DNA from: Lutraria lutraria
Taxonomy: Eukaryota > Mollusca > Bivalvia > Venerida > Mactridae
Length of the DNA: 64,000 nucleotides
NCBI GenBank assembly: GCA_964023205.1
Contig: OZ026851.1
Span: forward strand, 19,165,528-19,229,527
Direction of reading: 5' to 3'
Shown here: piece by piece, positions 32,400-43,869 of the stretch
Layout of the letters: every line of letters starts with the position of its first letter
How positions within the stretch are numbered: position 1 is the first letter of the stretch
Notes under the pieces: generated by a model
Database searches by the model: none
Told to the model about the DNA's origin: nothing
Seen by the model: only the letters and a program-made list of their open reading frames with translations
Position numbers and translations under genes: made by a program

Positions 32400-35215
32400 C
32401 TGAAAAAGAAACATTCAACAATACTGCAGTTTTGTCAAAAATATTGGTCATTAATAATTATCACAAAAATTATCAAATGAATTCTATACAAATTATATAA
32501 TTATGTTACTTATTTCAATTATTCTGATATTTTAATTGCAAACTCTTGAAAAAACAACAACAATTATTTAAATCTTGACATAAGTTCTACTAAAAACTAC
32601 TTTCAGTATTAGATATTTTTACCTGAAGATGGCACTTTTTCCGTTGGTTCCTCCACTCTTATTTGTGTGTACAGAAACACAACCAGTCCTAACAGAATCA
32701 TTCCAAGAAATGAAATGAAGAAATTATGTCCATGTTCCACAGGAATACATACAACATTTACACAAATTTGTGATACAAGACCAAGAACTGATATTGTCAC
32801 CAATGAAAAATGTTCAAGAAGAGCTGAGGTCATGTAAAATATGGTAACAGAAGCAAACATTGCTATAATGGCAAACATTACCGGTAGAGCCCAAAATGTA
32901 AGATGGAATGCCGACAGTACAATGCCAACCGCCATCACAGAGAATGTATACAATACAGCCACATTATGTCTGCATCTTACAACTAATTCTTCAGTATGTA
33001 AATACTTGAGACTTATATTCCTAAGACAAATAAAAAATATGATCAAAAATATGATAATTCCATGCCGATTTGCGTTTGTCAAAATCTGAACCTCGCCCGA
33101 TGTCCACCCAGCTATAATAGCCATACATGTCAATACAGTCAAAGTTTTCACCGTTACTTCATCTCGACAGCACCAATACAACAACACTACCAGTATCACA
33201 GGTTCAAAATAACCAACAGCAAAGGAATCATTGCGAGAATAGATATACCAAAAATTACATAAATATCCTTGTACCATGTGGCATAAAAACATCACTATAA
33301 GCCCCTCAGCATGTTTCCGCAAGCCATGAGGTGATTCAAACTTCAGTAATATTAGTAAGGAAATCGTATCCAGCACAGTAAATATGATGGGTAATTCAAA
33401 ATGGCGGTGCAAGGGACGCAACTCTACCCCATGAGCATGGACTTCTTGCAAACAGACTCCGAATATTTCCGTGGCTATCATAAATCCGGCCACTTTTAGA
33501 ACATTCTGCTTTACATCTGAAGGCTTCTCACTGGAAATAATAAAAAAAAAGATTTAAATCACAAACTGTTTTTCTCTCTATATTAAAGGCATGACATTTC
33601 TTGTTTCTGATTAAATGGTAGGTAGGTAGTGGGATTTTTTGTGGATTTTTTTAAATCATATATAAAGCATGTGGAAAGTACAAAAGTGAGACAAAAGATG
33701 TAACTTCCTCAGGCCTAATAGAAAGTATTGGGTACATAAGGTCATTAAAATATCTAGATAAAATGAAGGCCATTAAAATATCTAGATAAAATAAGACCAT
33801 TAAAATATCTAGATAATATGAAGACCATTAAATATCTAGATAAAATAAGACCATTAAAATATCTAGATAAAATAAGACCATTAAAATATCTAGATAAAAT
33901 GAAGACCATTAAAATGTCTTGATAAAATAAGACCATTAAAATATCTAGATAGAATGAAGACCATTAAAATGCCTAGATAAAATAAGACCATTAAAATATC
34001 TAGATAAAATAAGACCATTAAAATATCTAGACAAAACTAGAACTATCACTAAAGGTGATGAATACCCCCAGATGCGGCCTTGACACAGTTATTGTTACAT
34101 TTTACAGAGGGAAATATAATGCATTTTCATTTTTTAATACCTGCAAATTGTTGCTTAGATATATCCTGACCAGTTTCTAAATATACATTATATAAAAAAT
34201 AACAAAGGGCCATAACTCATTAAAATTTACTTGGACAAAACCTATTGTGGACATGCACAACTTGGCAAACTACTTATCACTTCTAAGAAGTTTCATTGAA
34301 TTCCTGCATGTAGTTGCTGAGAAATGGTACGGGCAAAATTTACCTAATTGTATAAAACAAAGGGCCATAACTCAGTGAAAATTAATCCAAACAAAACCTG
34401 GTTATTGCATGCACAACTTGACTAACTGTTTATAACTTCTGTGAAGTTTCATTGAATTCCTATGAGTAGTTACTGAGATATTGTATATACACTGTATAAA
34501 AAACAACAAAGGGCCATAACTCAGTGAAAATTTAACCAACCAAGACAAGCTTAATGCATGCACAACTAGGCTAACTACTTATCACTTCTGAGAAGTTTTA
34601 TAGAATTCCTGGCAGTAGTCAATGAGAAATAGTCAGGACAAAATTTGCCTATTGTATATACTGTAGAAAAAAACAAAGGGCTATAACTCAGTGAAAATCA
34701 ATCCAAATGAAAAATGATTTAAGCATGCACAGCCAGGCTTACTACTGATCACTTCTGTGAAGTTTCGTTGAGATCCTGTGAGTAATTGCTGAGAAATTGT
34801 CCGGACAAAATTTGCCTATTGTATATACTGTATGAAAACTACAAAGGGCTATAACTCAGTGAAAATTAATCCGAACGAAAAATGCTTTAAGCTAGCACAA
34901 CTAGGCTTACTACTGATCACTTCTGTGAAGTTTCATTAAAATCCTGTAAGTAGTTGCTGAGAAATTCTCCGGACAAATTGTGTCTACAGACGCACAGACC
35001 GACCGACCGTCAAGCGTGAATCCAATATAGCCCCCATATATTTCATATCTGGGGGTATAATGAAGACCATCAAAATATCTAGATAAACAAAGACCATTAA
35101 AATATCTAGATAAATGAACACTATAAAAAATGAAAATAACAGCATTACAGCTAAAATCATATTTTAGCAGTCACATGTCAAATTCAAATTTGTATAAAAC
35201 TTACGTTTCAGACAT
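32233..35215 (-). CDS. Ten- to eleven-pass membrane protein, DMT/SLC35 (TPT)-like, 361 aa
   Basis: Join of 35205..35215, 32623..33530 and 32233..32399, minus strand; GT-AG introns, phases 2 and 1, total 1086 nt ending at TAA. The protein begins MSETEKPSDVKQNVLK and has about ten hydrophobic segments (near residues 17-36, 49-67, 80-101, 112-124, 132-148, 160-182, 193-213, 217-243, 246-268, 274-295). An eleventh lies at 317-333, followed by a short charged tail. The order of helices, an IIAGW segment, and an LRN...K motif at residues 173-179 next to helix 6 resemble triose-phosphate/nucleotide-sugar transporters of the drug/metabolite superfamily. If so, it would move a sugar nucleotide or metabolite across Golgi, ER or plastid-like membranes. 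The substrate cannot be inferred. The match is remote, so another multipass family is possible. The gene model itself is firm. Confidence 0.75.
32623..33530 (-). CDS. DMT-like protein coding exon 2 (main membrane domain)
   Basis: A 908-nt exon between acceptor ttatttccag and donor CAG|GTAAAA. It is open throughout and encodes ten hydrophobic segments (residues 4-306). Coding over this length with no stop is unique in the window apart from innexin exon 4. Confidence 0.9.
33745..34036. repeat. 27/28-bp minisatellite, left part (~10 units)
   Basis: The unit is aaaatatctagataaaat plus aagaccatt or gaagaccatt. The array continues at 35061-35115 after a transposon insertion. The small ORF across it is incidental. 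Confidence 0.9.
34037..35060 (-). mobile_element. HINE/pearl-type Helitron-like element, 1024 bp, copy 1
   Basis: On the minus strand: 5' TTATACCCCCAG, a palindrome (cccccagatatg...atatggggg), an ACCG microsatellite, about five core repeats of 147-168 bp marked by 'ggg(c/t)(c/t)ataactca' (34207, 34364, 34511, 34678, 34846). The 3' end is a hairpin ATCAC-CTTTA-GTGAT followed by AGTTCTAG. It lies exactly between A (34036) and T (35061) of the minisatellite. Confidence 0.9.
35061..35115. repeat. 27/28-bp minisatellite, right part
   Basis: Two further units directly after the Helitron-like element. Confidence 0.85.
35205..35215 (-). CDS. DMT-like protein coding exon 1 (11 nt of coding sequence)
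   Basis: ATGTCTGAAAC is followed directly by the donor GTAAGT. Joined to the acceptor at 33530 it gives MSETEK in frame with the long exon. Without it the long exon has no upstream ATG before residue 21, so this start is preferred. Confidence 0.7.
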
Positions 35216-35410
35216 ACTGCGCAACCGTATCTGAAATGGAAGAGAAAATACCATGCTGAAACTCCCAATTTGTTTTCTCTAACTTTACACAAACAGCTTT
35301 GGCTTAAATATGAATATATCATTAATATACGACAGGTAACAGGTTTCATTTCATGTAGAGTATTATTTTATTGATTTATTCATACCTTTATTAAAAATTA
35401 TAACTACATA

Positions 35411-35607
35411 CTGTGGAATCATTAATTTTCGTCGGTGATTTAATTTCGTGGGTCGGCTCATCCACGAAATCAAATCCCCACGAATTTTAAATGCAGAGAT
35501 TAGGCTTTTTTTCAAAAATCAAAATCCACAAATTTATGTCCCCACGAAATAGCCATTTTAGTAAAAACCACGAAAATTGAGCCTGACGAAAATAAATGAA
35601 AATACAG
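35411..35607. mobile_element. 197-bp MITE with TA flanks
   Basis: CTGTGGAATCATTAATTTTC and a diverged inverse end (gacgaaaataaatgaaaata-cag), each bordered by TA. A TA duplication suggests a mariner-type mobilising enzyme. Confidence 0.65.
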
Positions 35608-35667
35608 TATATACAGTGATGTTAAGCACAAGTTACAGATTAATTTCCCATGCTTGCGCTGAGTGGA

Positions 35668-35740
35668 TCTGTGGTCTAGTGGTACCACTTGATCAGGACA
35701 ACCAATCAGAAGGTTGTGGGTTCAAATCTTAGCTCCACCT
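35668..35740 (+). repeat. tRNA-like SINE head
   Basis: TGTGGTCTAGTGGTACCAC (A box-like), then GGGTTCAAATC (B box). The tail is not clear. Confidence 0.55.
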
Positions 35741-37014
35741 TCTGATATTTCAGGGACACTTTTTCAATGTCACCATCCTAACTACCCAGCCCAGTACCAT
35801 GTTTAGAAATTCGCAGGAAAAAAGTTGAAGCCCATACATGTGTTTTATACCATGCATGATAATGAACCAGGAAATGTCAAATGGCGGCAGGTATAATTTG
35901 TTACTATAAACAAGATTTCTGATGTCACTATATTGTCCACATAAGCTCACACAAGAGCTGATAAAAGTTTTCTAGATATATCTGATAGTGAGAGATCACA
36001 ATACCTAACATTGTTCTGCTTTTTCTGAACTTGTACAAGAATGTAGCCATAGGAAAGCAATAAATAATATTAACATTGATTTTATTTCTTAATTCATTAA
36101 GAATTACAAAGTGTTGCTGGTAGATCGTGTAACACATGTTGCTTTTACGCCTATAAGTCTAACAATTATCAACAATGAACATATAATTTGCAGCTTAAAT
36201 ATCAATAAGCTTATGTCTTTTATATATAAAATTTATATCAATCATGGATAATAAAGAAACAGCTTGATGTGTAAAAGAAATATCCTTTGAGCAATGAGAG
36301 GTGAAGTACGTGCCTTGAATTGCCAGATAATTATTATAAGTGAAGTACTATCAAATGAATAATTATGCACTTGTATAAATGTGACATTATCTTCATTAAG
36401 TATAAACAGACCCATCTGTCATCATGAATTTGAAATCCTGTTTTTTAAGGTGTCCGAACAAAAGCTCCCTCGGACATTAGCTCAGCCATCAGATTCAGGG
36501 TTGACAGCAACTATGACTAAAAAAATTCCCTGACTTTTCACTGATTATTCACTGTCCATATCAAGTTTTTCACTGACCAAAACCACAATATATTAGGCCT
36601 CCTCCTTCATACAGGCACCCTATCAACCCATTTCTGTTACTTTTTTATCATTTTTTCAAAACATTACAAACACTTTAAACCTGACAGAGTTACAAACGAC
36701 AAATGAAATTAAACTGTGTGCGACATTAATGATAGCCTATTGGCGGATAGCCAATGGCAATTAAAATATGCTCAGGGCTGTTAAAAGTGCCAGGCAGTCT
36801 GTGGCCCTATGGGCTATCGTAAATCCAAAGTAAGGCAGTTCAGAAATTTACTACATCACCTGTCCAATTTATTACGGAAAATTTGTTGTCATAAGAATGT
36901 AACGGGCGAAGAAGAAGTTGACTGTATAACCCTAAATCCCTATCAATATATCCAGTACCAGAAATTATGGTTAAACAATGTTTTTATTAGAGAAATTCTG
37001 TATCCAATATTAAA

Positions 37015-38044
37015 CTAGAACTATCACTAAAGGTGATGAATACCCCCAGATGCAGCCTTGACACAGTTATTGTTACATTTTACAGAGGGAAATATAATGC
37101 ATTTTCATTTTTTTAATACCTGCAAATTGTTGCTTAGAAATATCCTGACCAGTTTCTAAATATACATTATATAAAAAATAGCAAAGGGCCATAACTCATT
37201 AAAATTTACTTGGACAAAACCTATTGTGGACATGCACAACTTGGCAAACTACTTATCACTTCTAAGAAGTTTCACTGAATTCCTGCATGTAGTTGCTGAG
37301 AAATGGTACGGACAAAATTTACCTAATTGCATAAAACAAAGGGCCATAACTCAGTGAAAATTAATCCAAACAAAACCTGGTTATTGCATGCACAACTTGA
37401 CTTACTTTTTATAACTTCTGTGAAGTTTCATTGAATTCCTATGAGTAGTTACTGAGATATTGTATATACACTGTATAAAAAACAACAAAGGGCCATAACT
37501 CAGTAAAAATTTAACCTACCAAGACAAGCTTAATGCATGCACAACTAGGCTAACTACTTATTACTTCTGTGAAGTTTCGTTGAAATCCTGAGAGTAGTTG
37601 CTGAGAAATTGTCCGGACAAAATTTGCCTATTGTATATACTGTATAAAAACAACAAAGGGCCATAACTCAGTGAAAATTAATCCGAACGAATAATGCTTT
37701 AATCATGCACAACTGGGCTTACCACTGATCACTTCTGTGAAGTTTCATTGAGATCCTGTGGGTAGTTGCTGAGAAATTGTCCGGACAAAATTTGCCTATT
37801 GTATATACTGAATAAAAACAACAAAGGGGTATAACTCAGTGAAAATTAATCCGAACGAAAAATGCTTTAAGCTAGCACAACTAGGCTTACTACTGATCAC
37901 TTCTGTGAAATTTTATTGAAATCCTGTAAGTAGTTGCTGAGAAATTCTCCGGACAAATTGTGTCTACAGACGCACGGACCGACCGACCGACCGACAAGCG
38001 TGAATCCAATATAGCCCCCATATATTTCATATCTGGGGGTATAA
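37015..38044 (-). mobile_element. HINE/pearl-type Helitron-like element, 1030 bp, copy 2
   Basis: Nearly identical to 34037-35060 over its full length, with the same CTAG end, core repeats, ACCG microsatellite (one unit longer) and TATACCCCC end. Inserted between A (37014) and T (38045). Confidence 0.9.
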
Positions 38045-38404
38045 TGATGATGATTATTAACAAATGTTGGGCTGTTAGATGCTTATAAGTGTCAAAGATG
38101 CAATACCTATGTCTGATTACAGTGCTTCTTCAAAAAAGTTCTTTGACATATTATTATTAAGTGATTAGCCTGAATCTAAGTCGATTACCATTTAGCTTTG
38201 GGCCATTACAAATAGCTTGGCAATCAAAATTTGGAAGACCATTGCTACGCCCTATTTGCTACCATGTTCAATAGTAAATGTAACACACTGTAGAATGAGG
38301 TGGCTTTAGTCAATGATCTCAAATGTGTGTCACTTTGCTCAGTAAGGAAAGGTTTCAAACTCCTATTTGCTTCTACAATAGACAATTTGCATAAAGTAGT
38401 AATG

Positions 38405-38585
38405 CAGGGTTCTCAATAACAGCAGGCTGCAGGCCAATTTAGCCGTTTAGAAATGTGTTTGGGCCTGTTAGGATCTCAAAAATTTATAAAATATTGCTAG
38501 AAAATGCCTGGACCCCCCCCCCCCCCTAGCAGGCCTGTTAGTCTAGCTTTTGGGCCTGTTGGCCAAAAACTTATTGAGAACCCTG
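38405..38585. mobile_element. 181-bp MITE, CAGGGTTCTCAATAA ends
   Basis: A perfect 15-bp inverse end pair, flanked by the 7-bp direct repeat AGTAATG. Carries a poly-C run near 38513-38526. Relative of 31742-31917. Confidence 0.8.
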
Positions 38586-38924
38586 AGTAATGATGATGCT
38601 CTGCAAATACATTGTACCAGCTAGTACATGTATCCTGTTCCTACAAAATTTATGTTAATTTGCTCTGGGGACAAGACTAGTGTTGCAAAGCCTTTCAGTC
38701 TTCAAGCAAAGGCAGTTTAGAAAAGAAATGCATGTATATACAAATTTTACTCCGACAAAATGTCAACAATGAATATCTGAATAAAAGCCATGTATGAAAT
38801 ATTAATTTGTAACACTTGAAAACTGCCATAGTCATACTTTCCACTGTCATTTATGTACATATGACTATGAGATTACTTTCGAGCTTTGAAATAATTTTGC
38901 CCTGACTTTTCGCTGACTTTTCAG

Positions 38925-39642
38925 TAGAGCTGGGACGGAAAACAATTTTGTACCTGTGATCATATTATCTGCGAGTACCCGAGTACCCACTTTTTATCTC
39001 GAAAGAGTTATCATTCCTGCATCATGGCACTAACTAGTGCTTAAATAAATTAACAAACAACCAAACTGCACAAAAAGCCAAGTCTGGCAATATTTCACGC
39101 TTCTTAGCGATAAACAGAAGACAAAATGCAATCTGCGACCTAGAGTTGAATAAATACATACAGCAGCACAAAGTTACATGTGTCCGACGCCAAGCCTTCC
39201 AATGTATGTGTGCCAATATGTGTGTTCGTAAAGTCAGAGCCTGACGTTACTAGAAACGTTCAGGATTCTAGTTCCGAACCTCACTTGCCTCCCCATTCCA
39301 TGTTCCCAAATTTGCCAACCGTTACTAATGAGAAATTTGGTAAAACAACGGTAAATATACATGCATGTGCTGAGAATTTACTTGCGGTAAACTGCTAGCT
39401 ACATTATATATTTTATATAGAAATCGGCCACAAATGTAATTAGTATTGCTCAGTAAGGTAGACAAAAAATTATAATTAGGTCTAATCAATGTATGTTTTG
39501 TTTGCTAAAAAGCCAAAACAAGTTGAACATTGAGTGTTCTATTTCAAGGATACCCGGCTAGTAATTTTGTACCCGGGTATCAGGAAAAGTAAGGCTAGTA
39601 CCCGGGTACAAAATTACTACTTGAGTACTTGTCCCAGCTCTA
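38925..39642. mobile_element. 718-bp hAT-type non-autonomous element
   Basis: TAGAGCTGGGAC and its inverse GTCCCAGCTCTA form the ends. The flanks 38917-38924 and 39643-39650 are both CTTTTCAG, a perfect 8-bp target duplication as in hAT elements. CCCGGGTA-type short repeats lie near both ends. A 72-codon ORF (39180-39398) lies inside; it may be a relic but has no recognised domain. Confidence 0.9.
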
Positions 39643-39753
39643 CTTTTCAGGAATTTTATTTTTCACTGACCAATTTTCAAAATTCCCTGACAATTCATTG
39701 ACCTTGAAAACAAATCATTTTCCCCCGACTTTTTCAGGTCGCTGGCAACCCTG

Positions 39754-40135
39754 AGATTTGATAGAGGCGGACAAAAGCTCACCCGTAATTTTCATACATT
39801 CACTCACCGTCCACTCTGAATCCCAGAGAACGCTTACCCAGACAATAATTAGCTTACCTGTCAATGCTATCCTAAGTCTCCATGGAAGAAGGGTGTATCT
39901 TAAATACAAGTTCTTCTTATTTTTCTTTGCGGCTGTATTTTAGTATTTTGGGAACATGACCTATACCCTTAGGGATTGAGAATTTCAGCAGTTTTTTAAA
40001 ATTGGAAAAATATGCGTGATTGCAATTATTTTTGCATTTTTTCAATAAAAGCACCATACATACTTGTTCAAACATAAATAACTGATAGTGTACGTAGGCA
40101 AGGACTTGACGTAGGTTTATGCTAACTTTGACAAA
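39754..40135. other. Intergenic, nothing recognised
   Basis: Short ORFs only. Confidence 0.5.
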
Positions 40136-40139
40136 TTAA

Positions 40140-40706
40140 AGGGGCATGCCCAGGAACTGCTGTGTCTTTTTTTCGTACACCAAAAATGCGTTTATCACTT
40201 GTAAAAACAATTATTACCGAAAAGTCAAAGAAGAATGTGCCTTCAAAAATGGCCCTATAACGCACGCGTGGGTATTTGTATGTCGGTTTAAATAAAAGGC
40301 TTACAAGCCTTTTATTGACGACAACGATATTTCCGATTCGTCTGAGAATTTAACTTAGCGTGCGCGCTGCCTTTCAAGAAGCAAAACAATGATATTTACC
40401 TATAATTGATCGATAGATAAGCTTTATGTCGCAAACAATGAACATGACATGAGCAATACTTACCATTTCACAGTTTGTTGACATTTTTTCCGCTTTTGAC
40501 AGATCCCAAAAGGGTCGAGTTATGAAAATGACGAATATTTTCTAAGGCGTAATCGGCAGGTTTGGTAAATCTTGAAATGTGTATTTTGAGTCAAATAGCG
40601 GGACATTTCGTAAATATTTTACAGGACTTTCATTAATTGATTTAGGCATTCAAATGATACCAATTTGATTTATATTCGAGACGCTTCAGTTCCAGGGCAT
40701 GCCCCT
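40140..40706. mobile_element. 567-bp TTAA-flanked MITE (piggyBac-like)
   Basis: Ends AGGGGCATGCCCAGGAACTG and its inverse with one mismatch, bordered on both sides by TTAA. TTAA duplication is the mark of piggyBac elements (Kolobok also uses it). A related copy lies at 43135-43650. Confidence 0.85.
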
Positions 40707-40710
40707 TTAA

Positions 40711-41220
40711 TACATGGATTTAATAAGAAATAATTGACTTAAATTTTAGTGAAAGTAAAATAAATATGTTTCAAGCTTTGCCATTGTACGGACAAATAAA
40801 TACATGTAAAATTGAACGTGACATCGCCACAAATTCATCATACCAGGAACTTGAACTATCCTAGTAGCCGGATATACGCCTTACGAGCTATGAAATGCAG
40901 ACAAGGCATGCTCGTAGAGACTTTAGCGGGTTGAAATGTTTGTAAGATGGTGAACATTTTGTAAATTATGCTTACCCGAGTTGTCATAATCGTTCAAATC
41001 AATAAAACCACAAGATGACACGTGTTTCCATTTTGTTTACAAACTGTCAAAATCTAGGAGAAGTGTAAATACCAGTTCTAACCGTGATTTACCGGTCTAT
41101 GAAATTAACGCCTTCAACGTTTATCTCCCTTAGACTAGATATATTTATCACGGTGTTTTTCATACACGATGTGTTTTCATAGAAGATGTTCAACTAAATC
41201 ACCACCAATTAATTGTAATA
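40711..41220. other. Intergenic, nothing recognised
   Basis: No supported coding sequence. Confidence 0.5.
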
Positions 41221-41224
41221 CAAG

Positions 41225-41465
41225 CAAATATACAAGTTAATGAATATAAAAGTGTATGAATATACAAAATATACCAGTGAATATAAATATACTATTGTAT
41301 AAATGGACCAGTGTATGAATACGCTAATTTAATGTATCAATATACATGTGTATGAATATATTAATGTATATAACTATATCAGTGTATGAATAAATCAGTG
41401 TATGAATATACCACTGTATATTAAATGTGTCCACGTATGAATATATTTGTGTATGAATATATAGT
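41225..41465. repeat. Degenerate tandem repeat of 'gtgtatgaatata'
   Basis: About a dozen imperfect units of 20-25 bp built on tgtatgaatata. Confidence 0.7.
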
Positions 41466-41659
41466 GACAGCAAAAACATACACTCGTATAAATTAATATG
41501 TCAGAGGATACTATATATAGACTGTGTACAAATCGCAGACAACGTGGTAGTTGGTAACTTGCAGTGTGATGGTCCTTGGTAGTATGTAACATCTACACAA
41601 AAAAACAGGACAAAAATCATCATCGACCTTCTGGAAAAAAAACACTCAGTACCAAACCT

Positions 41660-41760
41660 TTTCAGCCTCGGCCTTGTTTCAGTGGTTCACGCGTTGGACT
41701 TGTAACTCGTGGCTCCGGTTTCGGATCCCAGCCACAGCAAGTGATGCCATTCTATGAAAA
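41660..41760 (+). repeat. tRNA-derived SINE head, second family
   Basis: TTTCAGTGGTTCACGCG (A box-like) and GGTTTCGGATCCC (B box-like) about 40 bases apart. Confidence 0.6.
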
Positions 41761-42825
41761 TTTGATAAAACGTATAGTGTAGAAGTTGCCTGCTTTTTGT
41801 GGAAGGGTAAGTCAGTGGTTAGAATCATACACAGTCTATGAAAACTGGCGTTCAACTCGATCACTACCAAACCAAACAACCAATTAGGCCTTTTTTTAAT
41901 AAGATTTTTTCCACCAATGTAAAATGGTTCCCAGCCAAGGTTACAAAACAACTAATGGTGATATTTGTGAGCCGGGAATCAGTTTATCGACAAATATTAA
42001 ATCAATGAATGGATCTGTATAAAGTTTATTTTTTATAAACTAATTAAGTCTTTGTCTGTTAATTTCTCATTGGAATAATTGTAGTTGTCAAATTATCATT
42101 AATTCGGTGATGCAGAAAACAGCCGTGCTCTGTAATACATCGATAAATGCGTTAATTGTTCTGAAACATTATCTATATGGTCTGTGAACATGTACGTTTC
42201 AAATTCCCTTATTTCGTACTTCGTCGAATAGAAAATATGTCTAAACTAATGAAATTTTCAAATTATATCTATGAGTATCCGCTGTAAGGGCCGTAGAACG
42301 TTGAAATAGCGCGCACCAGCCTCGAAGCGTTGTTGTTTTGCATATCCTGTTTCTGGGCACTTAAAAAGTTCTACGAACTTTCGTTTTCGTTCGATATGCG
42401 TCCGTTATTTCTCTACAGACGTATCTGCAATAGTCACAAGACTGATTTATGTGTTTTATGTCTTTTTTGAACATTGTATGAAATATTAAGTAGGTCATCG
42501 TATATGTGTTCCCAATCCAAATACCGAACAAGGAACTGCATGTGTCTTAAAAATCACAGGAAACGGCGAGGTGCATGTGTATCGGAGTTTTACACCGGGC
42601 ACGATTAAGAACAAGGGATACAAATGCCCGATTCTCCCGTATCGCCTCTCTCTGGGATGGCTATGTATGTATCATGTTATATGACTGAGGTACTAGTTAT
42701 TTTTTCCCTTTAGAGTACTGTAAAAGACTCAAACCCGTTTTTTTCAGTAATCTAAATGCAAATGTCAGAGCTCCCTCCAGTATGAAGTCAAGGTTTTACC
42801 CGAAAGTCGTCGATCTACATACGTA
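41761..42825. other. Intergenic, nothing recognised
   Basis: No supported gene on either strand. Confidence 0.45.
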
Positions 42826-43015
42826 TACTGTGTAACCTCTCCAAAGCAACACCCTTCGGAAGTATCAAAACTATGTTGTTGTTGAGAGGTTGTTGTTCTA
42901 GAGAGATCAAATTAATAGTTAAATCGTGAAGTGGGAAAAATAAAACAAAATCATACTGTTGTTGAAGGGAGGTTGTTGCTCAAGAGAGGGTCGCTCTGGA
43001 GAAGTTGTACTGTTA
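42826..43015. mobile_element. MITE of the ACAACCTCTC family, copy 1
   Basis: Ends tactgtgtaacctctcc and ggagaagttgtactgt are inverse copies. Interior 'gttgttgagaggttgttg' and 'ttaatagttaaatcgtg' are shared with 53816-53979 and 54841-55065. Confidence 0.65.
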
Positions 43016-43112
43016 TATTTTTTTATCAACGCGACATTCGACGCTGATCGGTTATTTTGGATATCAACAAACAAATAGTGAATAAAGAGGTTTGTAAGAA
43101 GAAGAAAGACCC

Positions 43113-43865
43113 GCCTCCATGGTCGAGTAGTTAAAGGAGTATGCCCAGAAACTTCTGTGTCTTTTTTTTCGTACACCAAAATGCGTTTGTCACTTGTAAA
43201 ACCAATTATTACCGAAAAGTCAAAGAAGAATGTGCGTTCAAAAATGACCCTATAACGCGCGCGTCGGTTTTTGCATGTCGGTTTGAATAAAAGGCTGTCA
43301 GCCTTTTATTGACGACATCGATATTCCCCATACTTCTGAGAGTTTAACTGAGTATGTGCGCTTTCAAGTGAACATAACATGAGCAATACTTACCATTTTG
43401 TTGACACTTTTTCCGCGATGTTTTCGGTTTTGACAGATACCGAAAGGGTCGACTTGTGGGTCGACTTGTGAAAATGACGAATAATTTCTGAGGTCGAAAT
43501 CGGCAGGTTTGGTAAATCTTGAAATGTGTATTTTGAGTAAACTAGCGGGATATTTTGTAAATATTTTACAGGGCTTTCATTAATTGATTTAGGCATTAAA
43601 ATGATACCAATTTGATTGCTATTCAAGACGCTTCAGTTCCAGGGCATGTCGCTGACTATAAATCGACCACTGTAACCTTTCATTGATAGAGGGTCGTGGG
43701 TTCGAGCTCCGCTACCGACAATGTCTCTTTATGTGAGAAAGTAAGCACTTGCTTACGGGGGATGGGAGTCTAGTACTGGTTCTTCCCAGTAACGATGTTC
43801 GTATAAAATATCCGCCTCATATGACTCCGACAGTTGAAAGGGGGCGTAAAACTCAAACAAATGAA
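43113..43865 (+). repeat. tRNA-derived SINE (family S1), interrupted
   Basis: GCCTCCATGGTCGAGTAGTT (A box) at 43113 and GGGTTCGAGCTCC (B box) at 43698 belong together, as the copy at 1-206 shows. A TTAA-type MITE separates them. The tail runs through 'gtctctttatgtgagaaagta' to 'ggcgtaaaactcaaacaaa'. Confidence 0.8.
43135..43650. mobile_element. TTAA-type MITE inside the SINE
   Basis: Starts AGGAGTATGCCC after TTAA (43131-43134) and closely matches 40140-40706. The right end is eroded: GGGCATGTC runs into SINE sequence, without a second TTAA. Confidence 0.75.
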
Positions 43866-43869
43866 CACA

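Larger units (their letters stand above)
36496..39753. mobile_element. 3.26-kb DNA element with nested insertions
   Basis: Left end CAGGGTTGACAGCAAC and right end GTCGCTGGCAACCCTG are inverse copies with two mismatches. Both sides are bordered by AGATT. Subterminal 'ttccctgac' occurs at both ends. Inside lie 37015-38044, 38405-38585 and 38925-39642, so most of its length is later insertions. The CAGGGTTG ends recall hAT elements, but the 5-bp flank does not fit the usual 8. Confidence 0.6.

Noticed and set aside
33754..33936. An ORF with repeating SRYFNGL
   Set aside because: It is the 27-bp minisatellite in frame, inside the first intron of the transporter-like gene.
43390..43626. A 78-codon ORF in the TTAA MITE
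   Set aside because: The related copy at 40140-40706 has the frame disrupted, and there is no transposase motif.
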